Positions 1-9,436 of a stretch of DNA of 64,000 bases are shown here, in pieces. Every line of letters begins with the position of its first letter. Position 1 is the first letter of the stretch. The stretch is from Fuerstiella sp. Its GTDB lineage: Bacteria; Planctomycetota; Planctomycetia; Planctomycetales; Planctomycetaceae. The notes under the pieces are model-generated. The model ran no database searches and was not told the origin of the DNA. It was given only the letters and a program-made list of their open reading frames with translations. The position numbers were made by a program, and so were the translations under genes. The stretch covers positions 20,700 through 84,699 of the forward strand of contig JALHMY010000034.1 in NCBI GenBank assembly GCA_022843805.1, written 5' to 3'.

Positions 1-172
1 GTCCATGCTTTTATCATGCCCGTAAAATCCCCTGCGACCTTTGCTCCGGTGACGTCCGGGTCCGTCAGTCACTCTGGTCAGCCGCTGTGAGTAAAAGTGC
101 GCTTCGTATGCTCGATGCCCACTCGATGCTTAATTGGTCCAAAATCGTGGCGTGCAGGTCGGGGACGCTGAC
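1..172 (-). pseudogene. Decayed C-terminus of a DUF1501 (sulfatase-like) protein
   Basis: Reading the minus strand from 172 gives VSVPDLHATILDQLSIEW, very close to the C-terminal DLHATIL-x-x-LG block of DUF1501 proteins. After a frameshift near position 120 the next frame gives GIEHTKRTFTHSG, stop, PE, stop, LTDPDVTGAKV, which is the family's usual ending. Both stops are TGA where the family would have Arg (CGA), so two C-to-T changes and one frameshift explain the decay. A TAA codon also lies just upstream of the conserved block. The fragment runs off the left edge of the window. The family assignment rests on memory of the conserved C-terminal block; no intact reading frame exists here. Confidence 0.6.
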
Positions 173-490
173 GTATTATAACCAGCCCGGTCGCGGAGCA
201 CGATATTTGTCATGAATTTTGATCCAGTTCTCTTTCACCTGATGCTTTACACTCGCACCCGATTTGCGTTTCTTTTTACAGTCGGTCAGAACCTCACTGA
301 GAAAATTCCCGGTCAGCTTCCGGTCCGGAAAAATTTAAGATGTCGCACGCCGAGAAATTTACCACGGCATGATTCAGGAGCCGTGAATAAAGATCCTTCA
401 ACTTCGAGTGCATTGTGGGTGGCAAACCTGTAGAGTCTCTCACCGCGATTTTGAGCGGAGACGGCGAAAAGTTTTCAGACGGGAACGACA
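173..490. other. Intergenic stretch with no recognised gene
   Basis: This stretch lies between the decayed DUF1501 fragment and the DUF808 gene. The short open frames in it lack recognisable domains and overlap each other on both strands. Some of it may be further decayed DUF1501 sequence, but I could not align it. The promoter of the DUF808 gene presumably lies here; I see no convincing -35/-10 pair. Confidence 0.4.
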
Positions 491-1450
491 ATGGCCAGCG
501 GATTTTTGATGCTATTGGACGATATTGCCACCATTCTGGACGACGTGTCGGTCATGACAAAGGTCGCCGCAAAGAAGACCGCCGGGATTCTCGGCGACGA
601 CCTGGCCTTAAACGCCGAACAGGTCACTGGCATTCAGGCAAATCGTGAACTGCCCGTTGTCTGGGCTGTGGCCACGGGATCCCTTGTTAATAAAGTGATT
701 CTGGTCCCGTCCGCTCTTTTGCTCAGTTCACTAGTGCCGTGGCTGATTGAACCACTGATGATTGTTGGAGGCGCGTTTCTGTGTTTTGAAGGCTGCGAGA
801 AACTGGCTCATAAGTTTCTGCATCCCAAAGCACAACAGGAACATACAGAGCAACATAAAGCAAATGTCGCCGATGCGCAGGTTGATCTTGTGGCAGCCGA
901 GAAGTCGAAAGTCAAAGGTGCGATTCGCACTGACTTTATCCTGTCGGCCGAAATCATCGTGATTACTCTGGGAACCGTGGCAACGGCAGCCTTTATTACT
1001 CAACTTGGCGTGTTGGTTGCGATCAGCCTTTTGATGACTGTGGGTGTTTACGGGCTGGTGGCTGGTATTGTCAAGATGGATGACGTTGGACTGCATCTGA
1101 TGAAGTCACCAGCCAAAGCTGAAGACGTACAGCCGACAAAACTGCGATTTCGATTTGGCCGAATGATTGTCGGGGGAACTCCTTACCTGATGAGGTTCTT
1201 GTCCATTGCTGGAACCGCCGCCATGTTTCTGGTCGGCGGCGGAATTCTGGCTCATGGAATTCCGCCCGCCCACCATTTGATCGAAGGCATTCAACAGCGT
1301 CTGCAGCAAATGGGAGGCGTCGGTGGTGTGGTGTCGGTGATCGCAGGAATGGTTGGCCACGCTGTGCTGGGGATCATGATCGGCATCTGTGTGCTTGCCG
1401 CGGTTGAACTGGTGAAGCGATTTCGAGGAACCGCTCCGCAGACGAGTTGA
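491..1450 (+). CDS. DUF808 family inner membrane protein (YedI-like)
   Basis: The 319-residue product matches the DUF808/YedI family over its full usual length. The N-terminus MASGFLMLLDDIATILDDVS followed by KVAAKKTAGILGDDLALNA is the family signature. Hydrophobic segments lie at about residues 64-105, 147-195, 225-255 and 276-310, so it is a polytopic inner membrane protein. The segment IVGGTPYLMRFLSIAGTAAM is also typical. The ATG at 491 has a weak GGGA upstream. The biochemical role of the family is not known. The gene stands alone: a decayed efflux-adaptor gene converges on it from the right. No sign of decay is seen in this gene. Confidence 0.9.
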   Translation: MASGFLMLLDDIATILDDVSVMTKVAAKKTAGILGDDLALNAEQVTGIQANRELPVVWAVATGSLVNKVILVPSALLLSSLVPWLIEPLMIVGGAFLCFEGCEKLAHKFLHPKAQQEHTEQHKANVADAQVDLVAAEKSKVKGAIRTDFILSAEIIVITLGTVATAAFITQLGVLVAISLLMTVGVYGLVAGIVKMDDVGLHLMKSPAKAEDVQPTKLRFRFGRMIVGGTPYLMRFLSIAGTAAMFLVGGGILAHGIPPAHHLIEGIQQRLQQMGGVGGVVSVIAGMVGHAVLGIMIGICVLAAVELVKRFRGTAPQTS

Positions 1451-1454
1451 AGCC

Positions 1455-2301
1455 TCAGTCTGGCAGGAGAATGCAAATTGGATCACCCTTTTTGGATTAG
1501 TTGTCCATGACGAAGGCCAGTGATCTGAATCACACGACCATTAAATGGAGCAGTGATCCGTTGCTGTTCCTGCCGGTTGGCGAGCTTGTTTTCGAGGTCC
1601 GTTAGTTCCTGTTGAGATTTTGCCAGATCGGATTGTGCTCTTTCCAGTTCGCCGTTGGCCATTTTTGTCTCGCCCACAGCTTTTGCCAACATACCCTTAT
1701 AATGTTCGACATCCGTTTGAGCCTGCAGTCGTTTCGCGTCACCCTCGTTTTGCTTCTCAATAACATCATTAACATCATTCTCAGCGGATTGAATGACGGC
1801 CTCCGCCTCTGACAACTTTACTTGTGCTTCAATCAGCTGTCGTTCGGCCTCAATGAGTCTCTCGCGTGAAGCGTTGCCACTTGCATGGTTTGCTTTGACC
1901 AGGTTAAATGCCCCCGTCTCCGGCGCGAGCAGTGCCTCGTGCGCTATTAATCCTCGTTGCTGGGACTCCAGCCTGTGTTTGGCAGACGCCACACCTGCAT
2001 CGCTGGATAACACGATCTTACCAGACACTTGCTCATAAGCCTGCAACTGAGTCTGATACGCCGCTACAACATTTCCACTCGCCTCAACATTTCGCTGCAT
2101 CACTTCGATCTGGCTCTTTGAAGCTTCGACCTGCAACCTGGCAGCAGCAAGCTGGGCTTCCAGACGAAGGTTCGATTTGCCTGCGGCGTAGTCAATTCCA
2201 CCGATGCTGGCGAATACCCCGTGTTTGCAGAAAGTGGTACGACACCATGCAGACCTCGTCTGCACGCTCAGTCTAATCCGAGTGGCGAGCGTTTCTGACA
2301 C
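1455..2301 (-). pseudogene. Truncated HlyD-type periplasmic adaptor gene
   Basis: The minus-strand frame encodes a long alpha-helical hairpin (LRLEAQLAAARLQVEASKSQ onward) ending in RITAPFNGRVIQITGLRHGQ, the barrel-sandwich edge of HlyD/RND-type adaptors. The frame hits a stop at 1483, just after LIQKG. A one-base shift there continues as GDPICILLPD before a stop at 1455, so a frameshift in the A/G run near 1485-1493 is likely. The first 35 or so residues after 2301 do not resemble an adaptor N-terminus: no signal anchor or first lipoyl half is present. The beta-barrel domain expected downstream is also missing. No transporter partner is adjacent. I regard it as a remnant broken at both ends. 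Confidence 0.7.
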
Positions 2302-2555
2302 GACGTTGGAAAAAAACGGGTGGCCTGCAGGTTTGTCGATGGCAGGGGATCAAAGAACAAGCCATCGCCAGGTCAAACGTGCGGGCGGAAAACATGGAAC
2401 AGGAATTTCGAATATTTTCAAATTCTACCCGAAACAGCTCTTTGATACTGAGTCTCAGTATCGTAAATTCTTAACAGCCAGCCACTCCGACGATTTCGGG
2501 ACCAGCCAGCCACCCATGCTTCTGAATCCTTCTATCTTTTGACTCAGGTGATTTT

Positions 2556-3539
2556 ATGCTGGTTTCCCGCTCCCCCGTCCGTGTTGCTCGCGGCTTTACT
2601 CTGATTGAGCTGCTCGTTGTCATCGCCATTATCGCCATTCTGATTGCCCTTCTTATGCCTGCTGTGCAGTCGGCTCGGGAGTCGGCCAGAAGGACTCAGT
2701 GCCGTAACAACCTGAAGCAAATTGGGCTCGCACTGCACAATTATGAGTCCACGTTTGGTACCTTTCCGCCCGGGTTTATTTCGCGAGTGACCGGCCCATG
2801 GCCCGGCGGTGCGAACGATCCTGTTCCTGAGGCTGGCCCCGGCTGGAGCGTGTTCGCGATGATTCTGCCGCAACTGGAGCAGTCGCCCTTGCACCAGCGG
2901 ATTGACTTTAACCGCCCCATCGCTGAGCCCGTCAATCAGTTCGCTCGTTCAACGAATGTGCCAGCATACCGTTGTCCGAGTGACACGTGGGCGACTCCGG
3001 TGACGGTTTGGCCTGCGTCAATTGGTGTCAATGACCTTGCAGCGAACAGCTATGTTTGTTCGCTCGGCGGTGCTGATCCTTCCGGCACCGGGCCGACAGG
3101 CAGTTACCTGGCACGATACGAGGAACCCAACTTCAATGGAATGTTCCATCGCAATCATGCTGTCCGTATGCGAGACATCACGGATGGAACCTCGAACACG
3201 ATCGGGATGGGAGAAAGGTCCAGCATGTTCTCGCCCAACGGCTGGGCGGGCGTTATTCCCGGCGGACAAACGGTCTTCTCTCCGATGATTGCCAGCCAGC
3301 GTGGTCAGGCTGTTGGCGACACTGTCCGGCCTGCGATCACCATCACGACTGTTCATGTACGATCCGGGGGCCCGAACGCGCCAACAGGCAGTCCGGGTGG
3401 CTTCTGGGCACCTCATCTGGGAGGCGCTCATTTCCTGCTGATGGATGGTTCCACTCGCACCGTCAGCACCGACGTCGATCTCGGCATCTTCCGAGCTCTC
3501 GCGGGCCGCAATGACGGCGTTGTGATCAGCGAGTTTTAG
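2556..3539 (+). CDS. DUF1559 family pseudopilin-like protein
   Basis: This 327-residue protein starts with a type IV pilin-like prepilin segment: [20 protein letters not shown], preceded by a short basic leader, with the G-F peptidase site and Glu at +5. It is followed by LLMPAVQSARESARRTQC-type sequence and [15 protein letters not shown], the signature of the planctomycete DUF1559 family. The C-terminal block GGAHFLLMDGSTRTVSTDVD is the usual family ending. A good AGGTGA ribosome site precedes the ATG. Planctomycete genomes carry dozens of these genes and their function is not established; a secreted or surface location through prepilin processing is expected. It stands alone, and a second family member is at 23791. 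Confidence 0.92.
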   Translation: MLVSRSPVRVARGFTLIELLVVIAIIAILIALLMPAVQSARESARRTQCRNNLKQIGLALHNYESTFGTFPPGFISRVTGPWPGGANDPVPEAGPGWSVFAMILPQLEQSPLHQRIDFNRPIAEPVNQFARSTNVPAYRCPSDTWATPVTVWPASIGVNDLAANSYVCSLGGADPSGTGPTGSYLARYEEPNFNGMFHRNHAVRMRDITDGTSNTIGMGERSSMFSPNGWAGVIPGGQTVFSPMIASQRGQAVGDTVRPAITITTVHVRSGGPNAPTGSPGGFWAPHLGGAHFLLMDGSTRTVSTDVDLGIFRALAGRNDGVVISEF

Positions 3540-3839
3540 GAACCGCTGCAGTCGATATAAAGGATGTCGACATTGTCACAATGAAACTTTGGACAGGACC
3601 GTCGATCCACAAGTTCGATCCGCAGATTCAGGATTCGCTGTTGGAACGGCACCAGAAAACTCTTTGTCAGTGCAGCGATGTCCCAGGTGTTCAAATTGTG
3701 GAAGCCGCGTCGCTCCTGAGCTCCGGGGAGTGCTGCATGGAACAGACGCACTTCGTCTTCGCGACCATACTTGTCCGTCTAACGAGTAAGGGATGTTGTT
3801 TCAAAATTATCCGTCGATTTCAATTGGGTTTAGACGGGC
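3540..3839. other. Intergenic stretch with no recognised gene
   Basis: This 300-base gap lies between two convergent genes, the DUF1559 gene and the SNF2 helicase gene. A 71-codon minus-strand frame (3536-3751) and a plus-strand frame overlap here, but neither matches a family I know or has a ribosome site. I did not find a strong terminator hairpin. Confidence 0.35.
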
Positions 3840-6800
3840 CTACTGAATCAGTGCCAGAAGTTCTTCGGCGGACAGTCGTCCGGTGGAATCCGTGCCTTCC
3901 AGCAGGCTGTCAGCGAGGTCCCGCTTGGTGCTGTGAAGGGCAAGAATTCGGTCTTCGATCGTGCCCCGGGTAATGAAGCGATAAATCGTCACGGGACGCA
4001 GCTGCCCCATTCGATGAGCACGATCAGCCGCCTGATCTTCGACGGCAGGATTCCACCACGGATCCATATGTAGTACGTAATCGGCGGCCGTCAGATTCAA
4101 TCCTGTTCCGCCTGCCTTCAGGCTGATCAGAAACACATCGCCTTCGCCATTTTGAAATGCCTCCACGCTGCGCTGACGTTCTTTTGTTGGAGTGGAACCA
4201 TCCAGATACTGGTATTTGACCTTTTTACGATCCAGTTCGGCTCGCAGAATCGACAGGTGATCAACGAACTGACTAAAGACCAGAGCCTTATGGCGGTTCT
4301 CCAGAAGTTCGTCGATGGTTTCCGAGAAGGCCGTTAGCTTTGCCCCAGGCAGGCCACAATCCGGAAGCAACAGGCTGGGGTGACAGCAGGCTCGACGCAA
4401 CCGCATGATCTCCGCCAGGATTCTGACATGTTGTCCACGAGCATCGCCCGACTTTTTGGTGAGTTCCTTCACGGCTCGCTGCCGAGCGGCCTCATAGAGC
4501 AGCGCTTCATCATCCGGCAATGTGACTGGTACCGTGACTTCCGTACGCGGCGGCAGTTCGCTGAGCACCTGCGTTTTGGTCCTGCGTAAAAGGAACGGCT
4601 GCACCAGCCGCTTAAGCTGCTGTCGGACGTCGCCGTTTTTATCGCGTTCAATCGGTATTGCAAATCGCTCGTGAAACTGTTCGAGGGAACCCAGCAGACC
4701 GGGATTGATGAACTGAAACAGGTTCCAGAGTTCACCCAGATGGTTTTCAATGGGTGTGCCGGTCAGAATCAGGCGGAAGTCCGCATTCAGTGACATCGCA
4801 GCCTGGGAACGTTTCGTCAGCGTATTCTTGATGGCCTGGGCTTCATCCAGAATTGCTGTGTGCCATGGAATTGACTGCAGTCGTTCTGCTTCGTTATTCA
4901 GCAGTCCATAACTGGTGATGACTACGTCGCGAGGTCCGAGCTCACTGAAGAATGCGTCACGGTCGCCTGCTCCAAAGATCCGGGGATTTAGTGTTGGAGC
5001 GAAGCGGTGCAGTTCGGCTTCCCAGTTGAAACACACCGATGTTGGTGCAATGACCAGAGCTGGTCCGGCGGTGGCGCGATGCAGAAGCAGTGCGATGGCC
5101 TGAAGAGTTTTTCCCAAACCCATGTCGTCCGCGAGGCATGCACCGGCGCCCCAGTGAGCCAGTCGGCAGAGCCAGTGGAATCCTTCAATCTGATAGTCTC
5201 GCAGTTCCGTGTTGAGCGTGGACGGAACTTCGGCCACGATATCGCCGGCATCACGAATTCGCTTCAGGCAGGCCTTCCAGTGTTTGTCAGACGTGACAGA
5301 ACACCAGTCGTCGATATCCATGAGCGCGGCAGCTCGGATCTGTGGAATCCGAAGATTGTCATTCCGGCGATCACCATAAGCTGCAATCTGCATCACCCGT
5401 TTGCGCAGCTCTTCCGTGAGTGCCAGGAACCGCCCATCGCTCAGGGGGACAAATCGACTGGGGCTGGCTGAGATGAGGTCCATCAGTTTCATCATGTCCA
5501 TCCGGATCAGGTCATCAACGACCAGTTCTCCGGACGCAGCAAACCAGTCTTTGTCGCGTTCGATGCGAACTCGCAGCTGAGAAGCGTCTGCTGCCCCGGC
5601 TGCACGCAGCGACTCGCCCTGTGGCCATGTGATGAGCAGACTGCCCTTTTCCCGCAGCGGTTCGATCTCCAGCAGCAGGTCGAGCGCATCGTCGGCGGAA
5701 GGGAACTCGGCCGCGAATAACTTTCCATCCACCTCGCGGCTCAGCGACGGGCAGGTCGCGATGATCTCACGAGCCAGTTTAACTTCTTTTTTCAGATCGC
5801 GTTTGGTGGTAACGGATTCTCCCAGTACTTCTTCAAAGACATTCTCACCGCCCTGCCCCGGTGTGAAGAACGGTCCATGCTCTCCAAATGGTCGCACGAA
5901 TAATTCGGCCCGCACGCCCGCCTGAAAAGGAATCAGGTGCAGATGGGGCGTCAACACCGCCGGAACAGTTTTGACTGTACTGTCGGATTCACCATTCCTG
6001 AATGTTACATCGGACTGGACAGACAACAGCGTGGAAAGTGACTTTGCCGTCGCCAGAACGTCAGCCTCACCGCTCTTTGGTACTTCAAGAACACCATCCA
6101 GAATGCTGGCGAGCGCCAGCTGTTCGCGAGTGAATGTGACGATGACCAGGCGATGAGCTCCATCTTTTCTCAGGACGACGCTGTCATCCTGATTTTCCGG
6201 CTGAGGGTCCAGCTGAAGCTTCAGCCCCGAACCTGTTTTCTGGATGAGCAGCTGAGGTCGCCGAGACGCAATTTCAAGCGTCTGGGTGCGATTTCCAGGT
6301 GTAAAGAGAAGCGGATGTCCGATGAGAACGGGCAGTGCTGCGTCGGAAGCCAGGTCGTAAACGGTTTCGGTATAGCGATAGTATCCCGTGGACGTTTCGG
6401 ACGCCGTAATGCATTTGCAGACAGCGCGATCCTGATCAGTCAGGAAGGCGAATTCCTTTTTCGTATGATTCTGGAACAGTCGCTGCAGCGCGACCGGTCG
6501 TCCTTTGGTCCATGTTCCCCCGGAAAATTTCTGAATAAAGGGATTAATCACGACGCCGAAATGATTCTTGTGCTGATGAATCTGCAATTCCCAGATCATG
6601 CGTTCGTCATAGCCGAGTTCGGCAGGTTTTCCTGCTGAAGTGACAGGTTTTCCATCGGCCATCTGTCGCAGGTTGTCCAGCTTGCGTTTCCAGAGTGCGG
6701 TCTGCTGGATCATTGTCAGCATTGGAAATGTGTTCAGCGATGCGTGACGTCGGCCTGTGCCTGCTTCATTCGCCTCTCCTTTTGTGCAGACCAGTGCAGC

Positions 6801-8054
6801 GTCTTCACACAATGCTGCAATCCATCCAAAGCCCAGTTCTTCGTAAGATTTGGTTGCCTCACTAAGCTCCTTGTCCCATGACAGTTCGAGTTCCGGCAGA
6901 TACCACTTCGCAATATGCACCAGCAATGCTTTGACAAGAGGCAGCTCATAGTTGGTCTGTTGAGTCATCGCTGACTTAAACGCGGCTTTTACGGATGAAT
7001 TGGGAGAGTCGCCATAGTTTACAGCTTTCAGGAGTAGTGCTGGAAGCAGTTGCAATGACTGAGGCCACTGCGTCTGAGCCGCCGTGCAGAGCGCCTTTAA
7101 TTCCGTTCTCGCCTTTGGCTCCGACTTTCGAGCCAGAAGCAGAAGATGCATCAGGCCAGGCAGAGGGGGCAGGATCACACTTCGACTGCCGACTGACTTT
7201 CGCAAACGGGCAGTCAGTTCGTTGAAGGCAGCCAGCGCAACTTCATGTTGTCCCTTCAAAAATGCCAGACAACCGCTGGCAGTGGCTGCGTGAATTTCGT
7301 GTTCAAGCTCCGCAATGGCTTCCAGACCGTTGAAATCACCGGCTGCCGAAAGGCAATTGATCCACAACTCGACCACTTCGTCGGAGAGTTCTTCATGCCA
7401 GTTGACGAACGCATCGAACATTTCCATCAGTTCAGTTGAACCGGAACCCGTCAGAATGCTCTGTGAAACGGGATCGAGAAACACTTCCGACTGCAGTTCC
7501 GCCGGAGTTTTTAAATACAACTCGGTATTGAAGGGATTCAACAGTTTAAGATTACTATATTCCGGTTTCGCATCGGCAAGTTCCTGTCTGGCCGCTGTAA
7601 ACGCCGCGACATCACCGCGATAAAACGCGATCCTTGCCCTGCGACGTGCACTGACGAGAGGCCCACTGGAGACGTGGGCCGCCCGTCCGTGATCTTTTGC
7701 CAGAGTGTCTTCAAGCTTTTCAATCGCGTCGGTGATGATCGCAAAATTTCCCGACTGGACAGACTGCTGGACGGCAAGATCCTGAAAGAGCCTCTCAGTC
7801 CCAACGAAGTCCATTGCCGCATTGCTGGTGTTCAGTAAACCTCGATCCGCCAGCTCCTTCAGTTCGGGTTTTAGCAATGCCTGAGTCAGTACACCGGATC
7901 TGGTCGCTGCTTCAGCCCAGCCACACGACTTAAGGATATTGATCAACGTCGCCAGTGAGACTTTGGAGTCGCAGAGCGCTACGATCTGAAACAGACGCTC
8001 TGACAAAGTGGAAAGTGCGGCCGTCTTCTTTTGTGCAATGGTGGACGTAATCAT
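3840..8054 (-). CDS. Large SNF2/SWI2 family helicase-like ATPase
   Basis: The product, 1404 residues from the ATG at 8054, carries a complete SNF2 motor at its C-terminus. Motif I (DDMGLGKTLQAIALLL) is near residue 975, motif II DEAQ near 1068, motif III LTGTPIENHLGELWNLFQF follows, motif V is LISLKAGGTGLNL, and motif VI DPWWNPAVEDQAADRAHRMG lies near 1330-1350. These define a bacterial HepA/RapA-like SNF2 translocase acting on duplex DNA or nucleoprotein. The first 900 residues are mostly helical and resemble the long uncharacterised N-terminal region of other bacterial SNF2 proteins. The open frame extends to 8291, but the extra 79 residues look non-coding, so I chose MITSTIAQKK. No methylase or nuclease is adjacent, so a defence role is not indicated by context. 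Confidence 0.88.
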   Translation of the reverse strand: MITSTIAQKKTAALSTLSERLFQIVALCDSKVSLATLINILKSCGWAEAATRSGVLTQALLKPELKELADRGLLNTSNAAMDFVGTERLFQDLAVQQSVQSGNFAIITDAIEKLEDTLAKDHGRAAHVSSGPLVSARRRARIAFYRGDVAAFTAARQELADAKPEYSNLKLLNPFNTELYLKTPAELQSEVFLDPVSQSILTGSGSTELMEMFDAFVNWHEELSDEVVELWINCLSAAGDFNGLEAIAELEHEIHAATASGCLAFLKGQHEVALAAFNELTARLRKSVGSRSVILPPLPGLMHLLLLARKSEPKARTELKALCTAAQTQWPQSLQLLPALLLKAVNYGDSPNSSVKAAFKSAMTQQTNYELPLVKALLVHIAKWYLPELELSWDKELSEATKSYEELGFGWIAALCEDAALVCTKGEANEAGTGRRHASLNTFPMLTMIQQTALWKRKLDNLRQMADGKPVTSAGKPAELGYDERMIWELQIHQHKNHFGVVINPFIQKFSGGTWTKGRPVALQRLFQNHTKKEFAFLTDQDRAVCKCITASETSTGYYRYTETVYDLASDAALPVLIGHPLLFTPGNRTQTLEIASRRPQLLIQKTGSGLKLQLDPQPENQDDSVVLRKDGAHRLVIVTFTREQLALASILDGVLEVPKSGEADVLATAKSLSTLLSVQSDVTFRNGESDSTVKTVPAVLTPHLHLIPFQAGVRAELFVRPFGEHGPFFTPGQGGENVFEEVLGESVTTKRDLKKEVKLAREIIATCPSLSREVDGKLFAAEFPSADDALDLLLEIEPLREKGSLLITWPQGESLRAAGAADASQLRVRIERDKDWFAASGELVVDDLIRMDMMKLMDLISASPSRFVPLSDGRFLALTEELRKRVMQIAAYGDRRNDNLRIPQIRAAALMDIDDWCSVTSDKHWKACLKRIRDAGDIVAEVPSTLNTELRDYQIEGFHWLCRLAHWGAGACLADDMGLGKTLQAIALLLHRATAGPALVIAPTSVCFNWEAELHRFAPTLNPRIFGAGDRDAFFSELGPRDVVITSYGLLNNEAERLQSIPWHTAILDEAQAIKNTLTKRSQAAMSLNADFRLILTGTPIENHLGELWNLFQFINPGLLGSLEQFHERFAIPIERDKNGDVRQQLKRLVQPFLLRRTKTQVLSELPPRTEVTVPVTLPDDEALLYEAARQRAVKELTKKSGDARGQHVRILAEIMRLRRACCHPSLLLPDCGLPGAKLTAFSETIDELLENRHKALVFSQFVDHLSILRAELDRKKVKYQYLDGSTPTKERQRSVEAFQNGEGDVFLISLKAGGTGLNLTAADYVLHMDPWWNPAVEDQAADRAHRMGQLRPVTIYRFITRGTIEDRILALHSTKRDLADSLLEGTDSTGRLSAEELLALIQ

Positions 8055-8491
8055 CGTTGTCTGGCTGTTCCTGGTTTGATTCCGTTCATTGGGAGCTGCA
8101 TGGTGCAACAGCGGCACAATTCGGCTGGTGCTGGTCTGATAATCAACGAACTCAGGATTGTGGCAGCTTCCTTGGAAGGTCGCCAGCAACCCATCCGATG
8201 AAATGACGTTGCGCTTCAAGACAGGACACATGGAAGATTTTCCAGCAAATTCAGCGGTCTGCGTGCGAGGGATTGGAGCTCGCCTCACCAATTCGAATAT
8301 CAGGACAGACGGATCACCTCAATTAATTAACAACACTTCGTTTTGATTAGTTAGTTATTAAAGCTGTGAAATGGGAGATCGTCACCGTTTATCGAATTAT
8401 TTCGACTCTGGCTAAGCCGGGATGGGTTTGTAGAAGCGTCTGAATAAGGTGCCGAAGTGCGAATTGCTGTGGCCGATCTTTGGAGAAAATG
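8055..8491. promoter_or_regulatory. Divergent intergenic region with AT-rich core
   Basis: The gap between the SNF2 gene (minus) and the FGE-like gene (plus) contains a markedly AT-rich segment at about 8318-8365 (TTAATTAAC, TTAGTTAGTTATTAAAG), unlike its surroundings. It is the likely site of the promoters for both genes. I cannot fix individual -35/-10 boxes with confidence. Confidence 0.35.
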
Positions 8492-9394
8492 ATGTTGGTT
8501 GTTCGTCGATCGTTTCCGATGGCTTTTTTTTCAATACTGGCCACCGTGACGATAGCGGTCGGGTGTGGAGAGTTCACGACTGCAAGCAGTCAGCCGTCGC
8601 CCGAAGTTAGCGCGCCGACTGTGTCCGCTTCGATACCCGACTGGAAGCAGATCTCATTGTCAGACGAACAGAATTCGGCCGGCGCGATCCAGGTAAACAG
8701 CATTGAGATGGTGTTCGTTCCGATTCCGGCGGGAAAGTTCATTATGGGAAGTCTTCCCACGGATGACTTTCGCCAGGAGGGAGAAATTCCGCATGAGGTG
8801 ACACTAACTCGATCGTTTCATCTTGGGGCTTTTGCGGTGACTCAGGAGCAGTACGAGCGAGTTATGGGAGTTAATCCCAGTGAGAAGAAAGCGCCGCTTC
8901 ATCCGGTTGAGCAGGTGTCGTGGGACGATGCTGTGGAGTTTTGTCGCCGACTATCAGAATTGCCTGCGGAGAAAGAGGCAGGCTGCAGCTATCGGTTGCC
9001 AACAGAAGCGGAATGGGAATACGCCTGTCGAGCGGGTACGACGACGATTTACAGTTGTGGAAACGATGAGTCGGAGCTTCTTCAGTTTGCCTGGTTTTAT
9101 ACAAATGCCAACCGTCAGACTCATCCGATTGGGCAGAAGCGGCCGAATCGATGGGGTCTATATGACATGCATGGCAACGTATTCCAGTGGTGCCAGGACG
9201 TCTGCGCTGAGTATAAGAGCGAGCCAGCAACGGATCCGATTGTCACGGGGGATAGTGATGTTCGCCTTGCACGTGGTGGAAGCTGGTTCTGTCCGAGTGC
9301 GCAGCTGGTTCGTTCTGCCTTTCGTCATGCATTTGAACGCAGCGAAAAATCGGGCTACATCGGATTTCGAGTTGTCCGGGTTTCGGCAACCTGA
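8492..9394 (+). CDS. Lipoprotein with formylglycine-generating-enzyme (FGE-sulfatase) domain
   Basis: The N-terminus has a basic start, a hydrophobic stretch and the lipobox IAVGC, so Cys25 would be lipidated. From about residue 65 the protein follows the SUMF1/FGE fold: MVFVPIPAGKFIMGS, EIPHEVTLTRSFHLGAFAVT, HPVEQVSWDDAVEFCRRLS, YRLPTEAEWEYACRAGT, GLYDMHGNVFQWCQD, RGGSWFC and SAFRHAFE. These are the standard family blocks. Many secreted planctomycete members are not proven sulfatase activators and may simply be C-type-lectin-fold binding proteins. GGAG at 8482-8485 suits the ATG at 8492; a TTG at 8480 and an ATG at 8489 are alternatives. The gene is monocistronic. Confidence 0.88.
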   Translation: MLVVRRSFPMAFFSILATVTIAVGCGEFTTASSQPSPEVSAPTVSASIPDWKQISLSDEQNSAGAIQVNSIEMVFVPIPAGKFIMGSLPTDDFRQEGEIPHEVTLTRSFHLGAFAVTQEQYERVMGVNPSEKKAPLHPVEQVSWDDAVEFCRRLSELPAEKEAGCSYRLPTEAEWEYACRAGTTTIYSCGNDESELLQFAWFYTNANRQTHPIGQKRPNRWGLYDMHGNVFQWCQDVCAEYKSEPATDPIVTGDSDVRLARGGSWFCPSAQLVRSAFRHAFERSEKSGYIGFRVVRVSAT

Positions 9395-9436
9395 TGCGCA
9401 GGCAGCCGCGTTCAGCCATCTGATTCTGAAATCTGT

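Noticed and set aside
3840..8054. SNF2 helicase as part of a phage-defence island
   Set aside because: SNF2 proteins occur in defence systems, but no nuclease, methylase or other defence gene is adjacent here.
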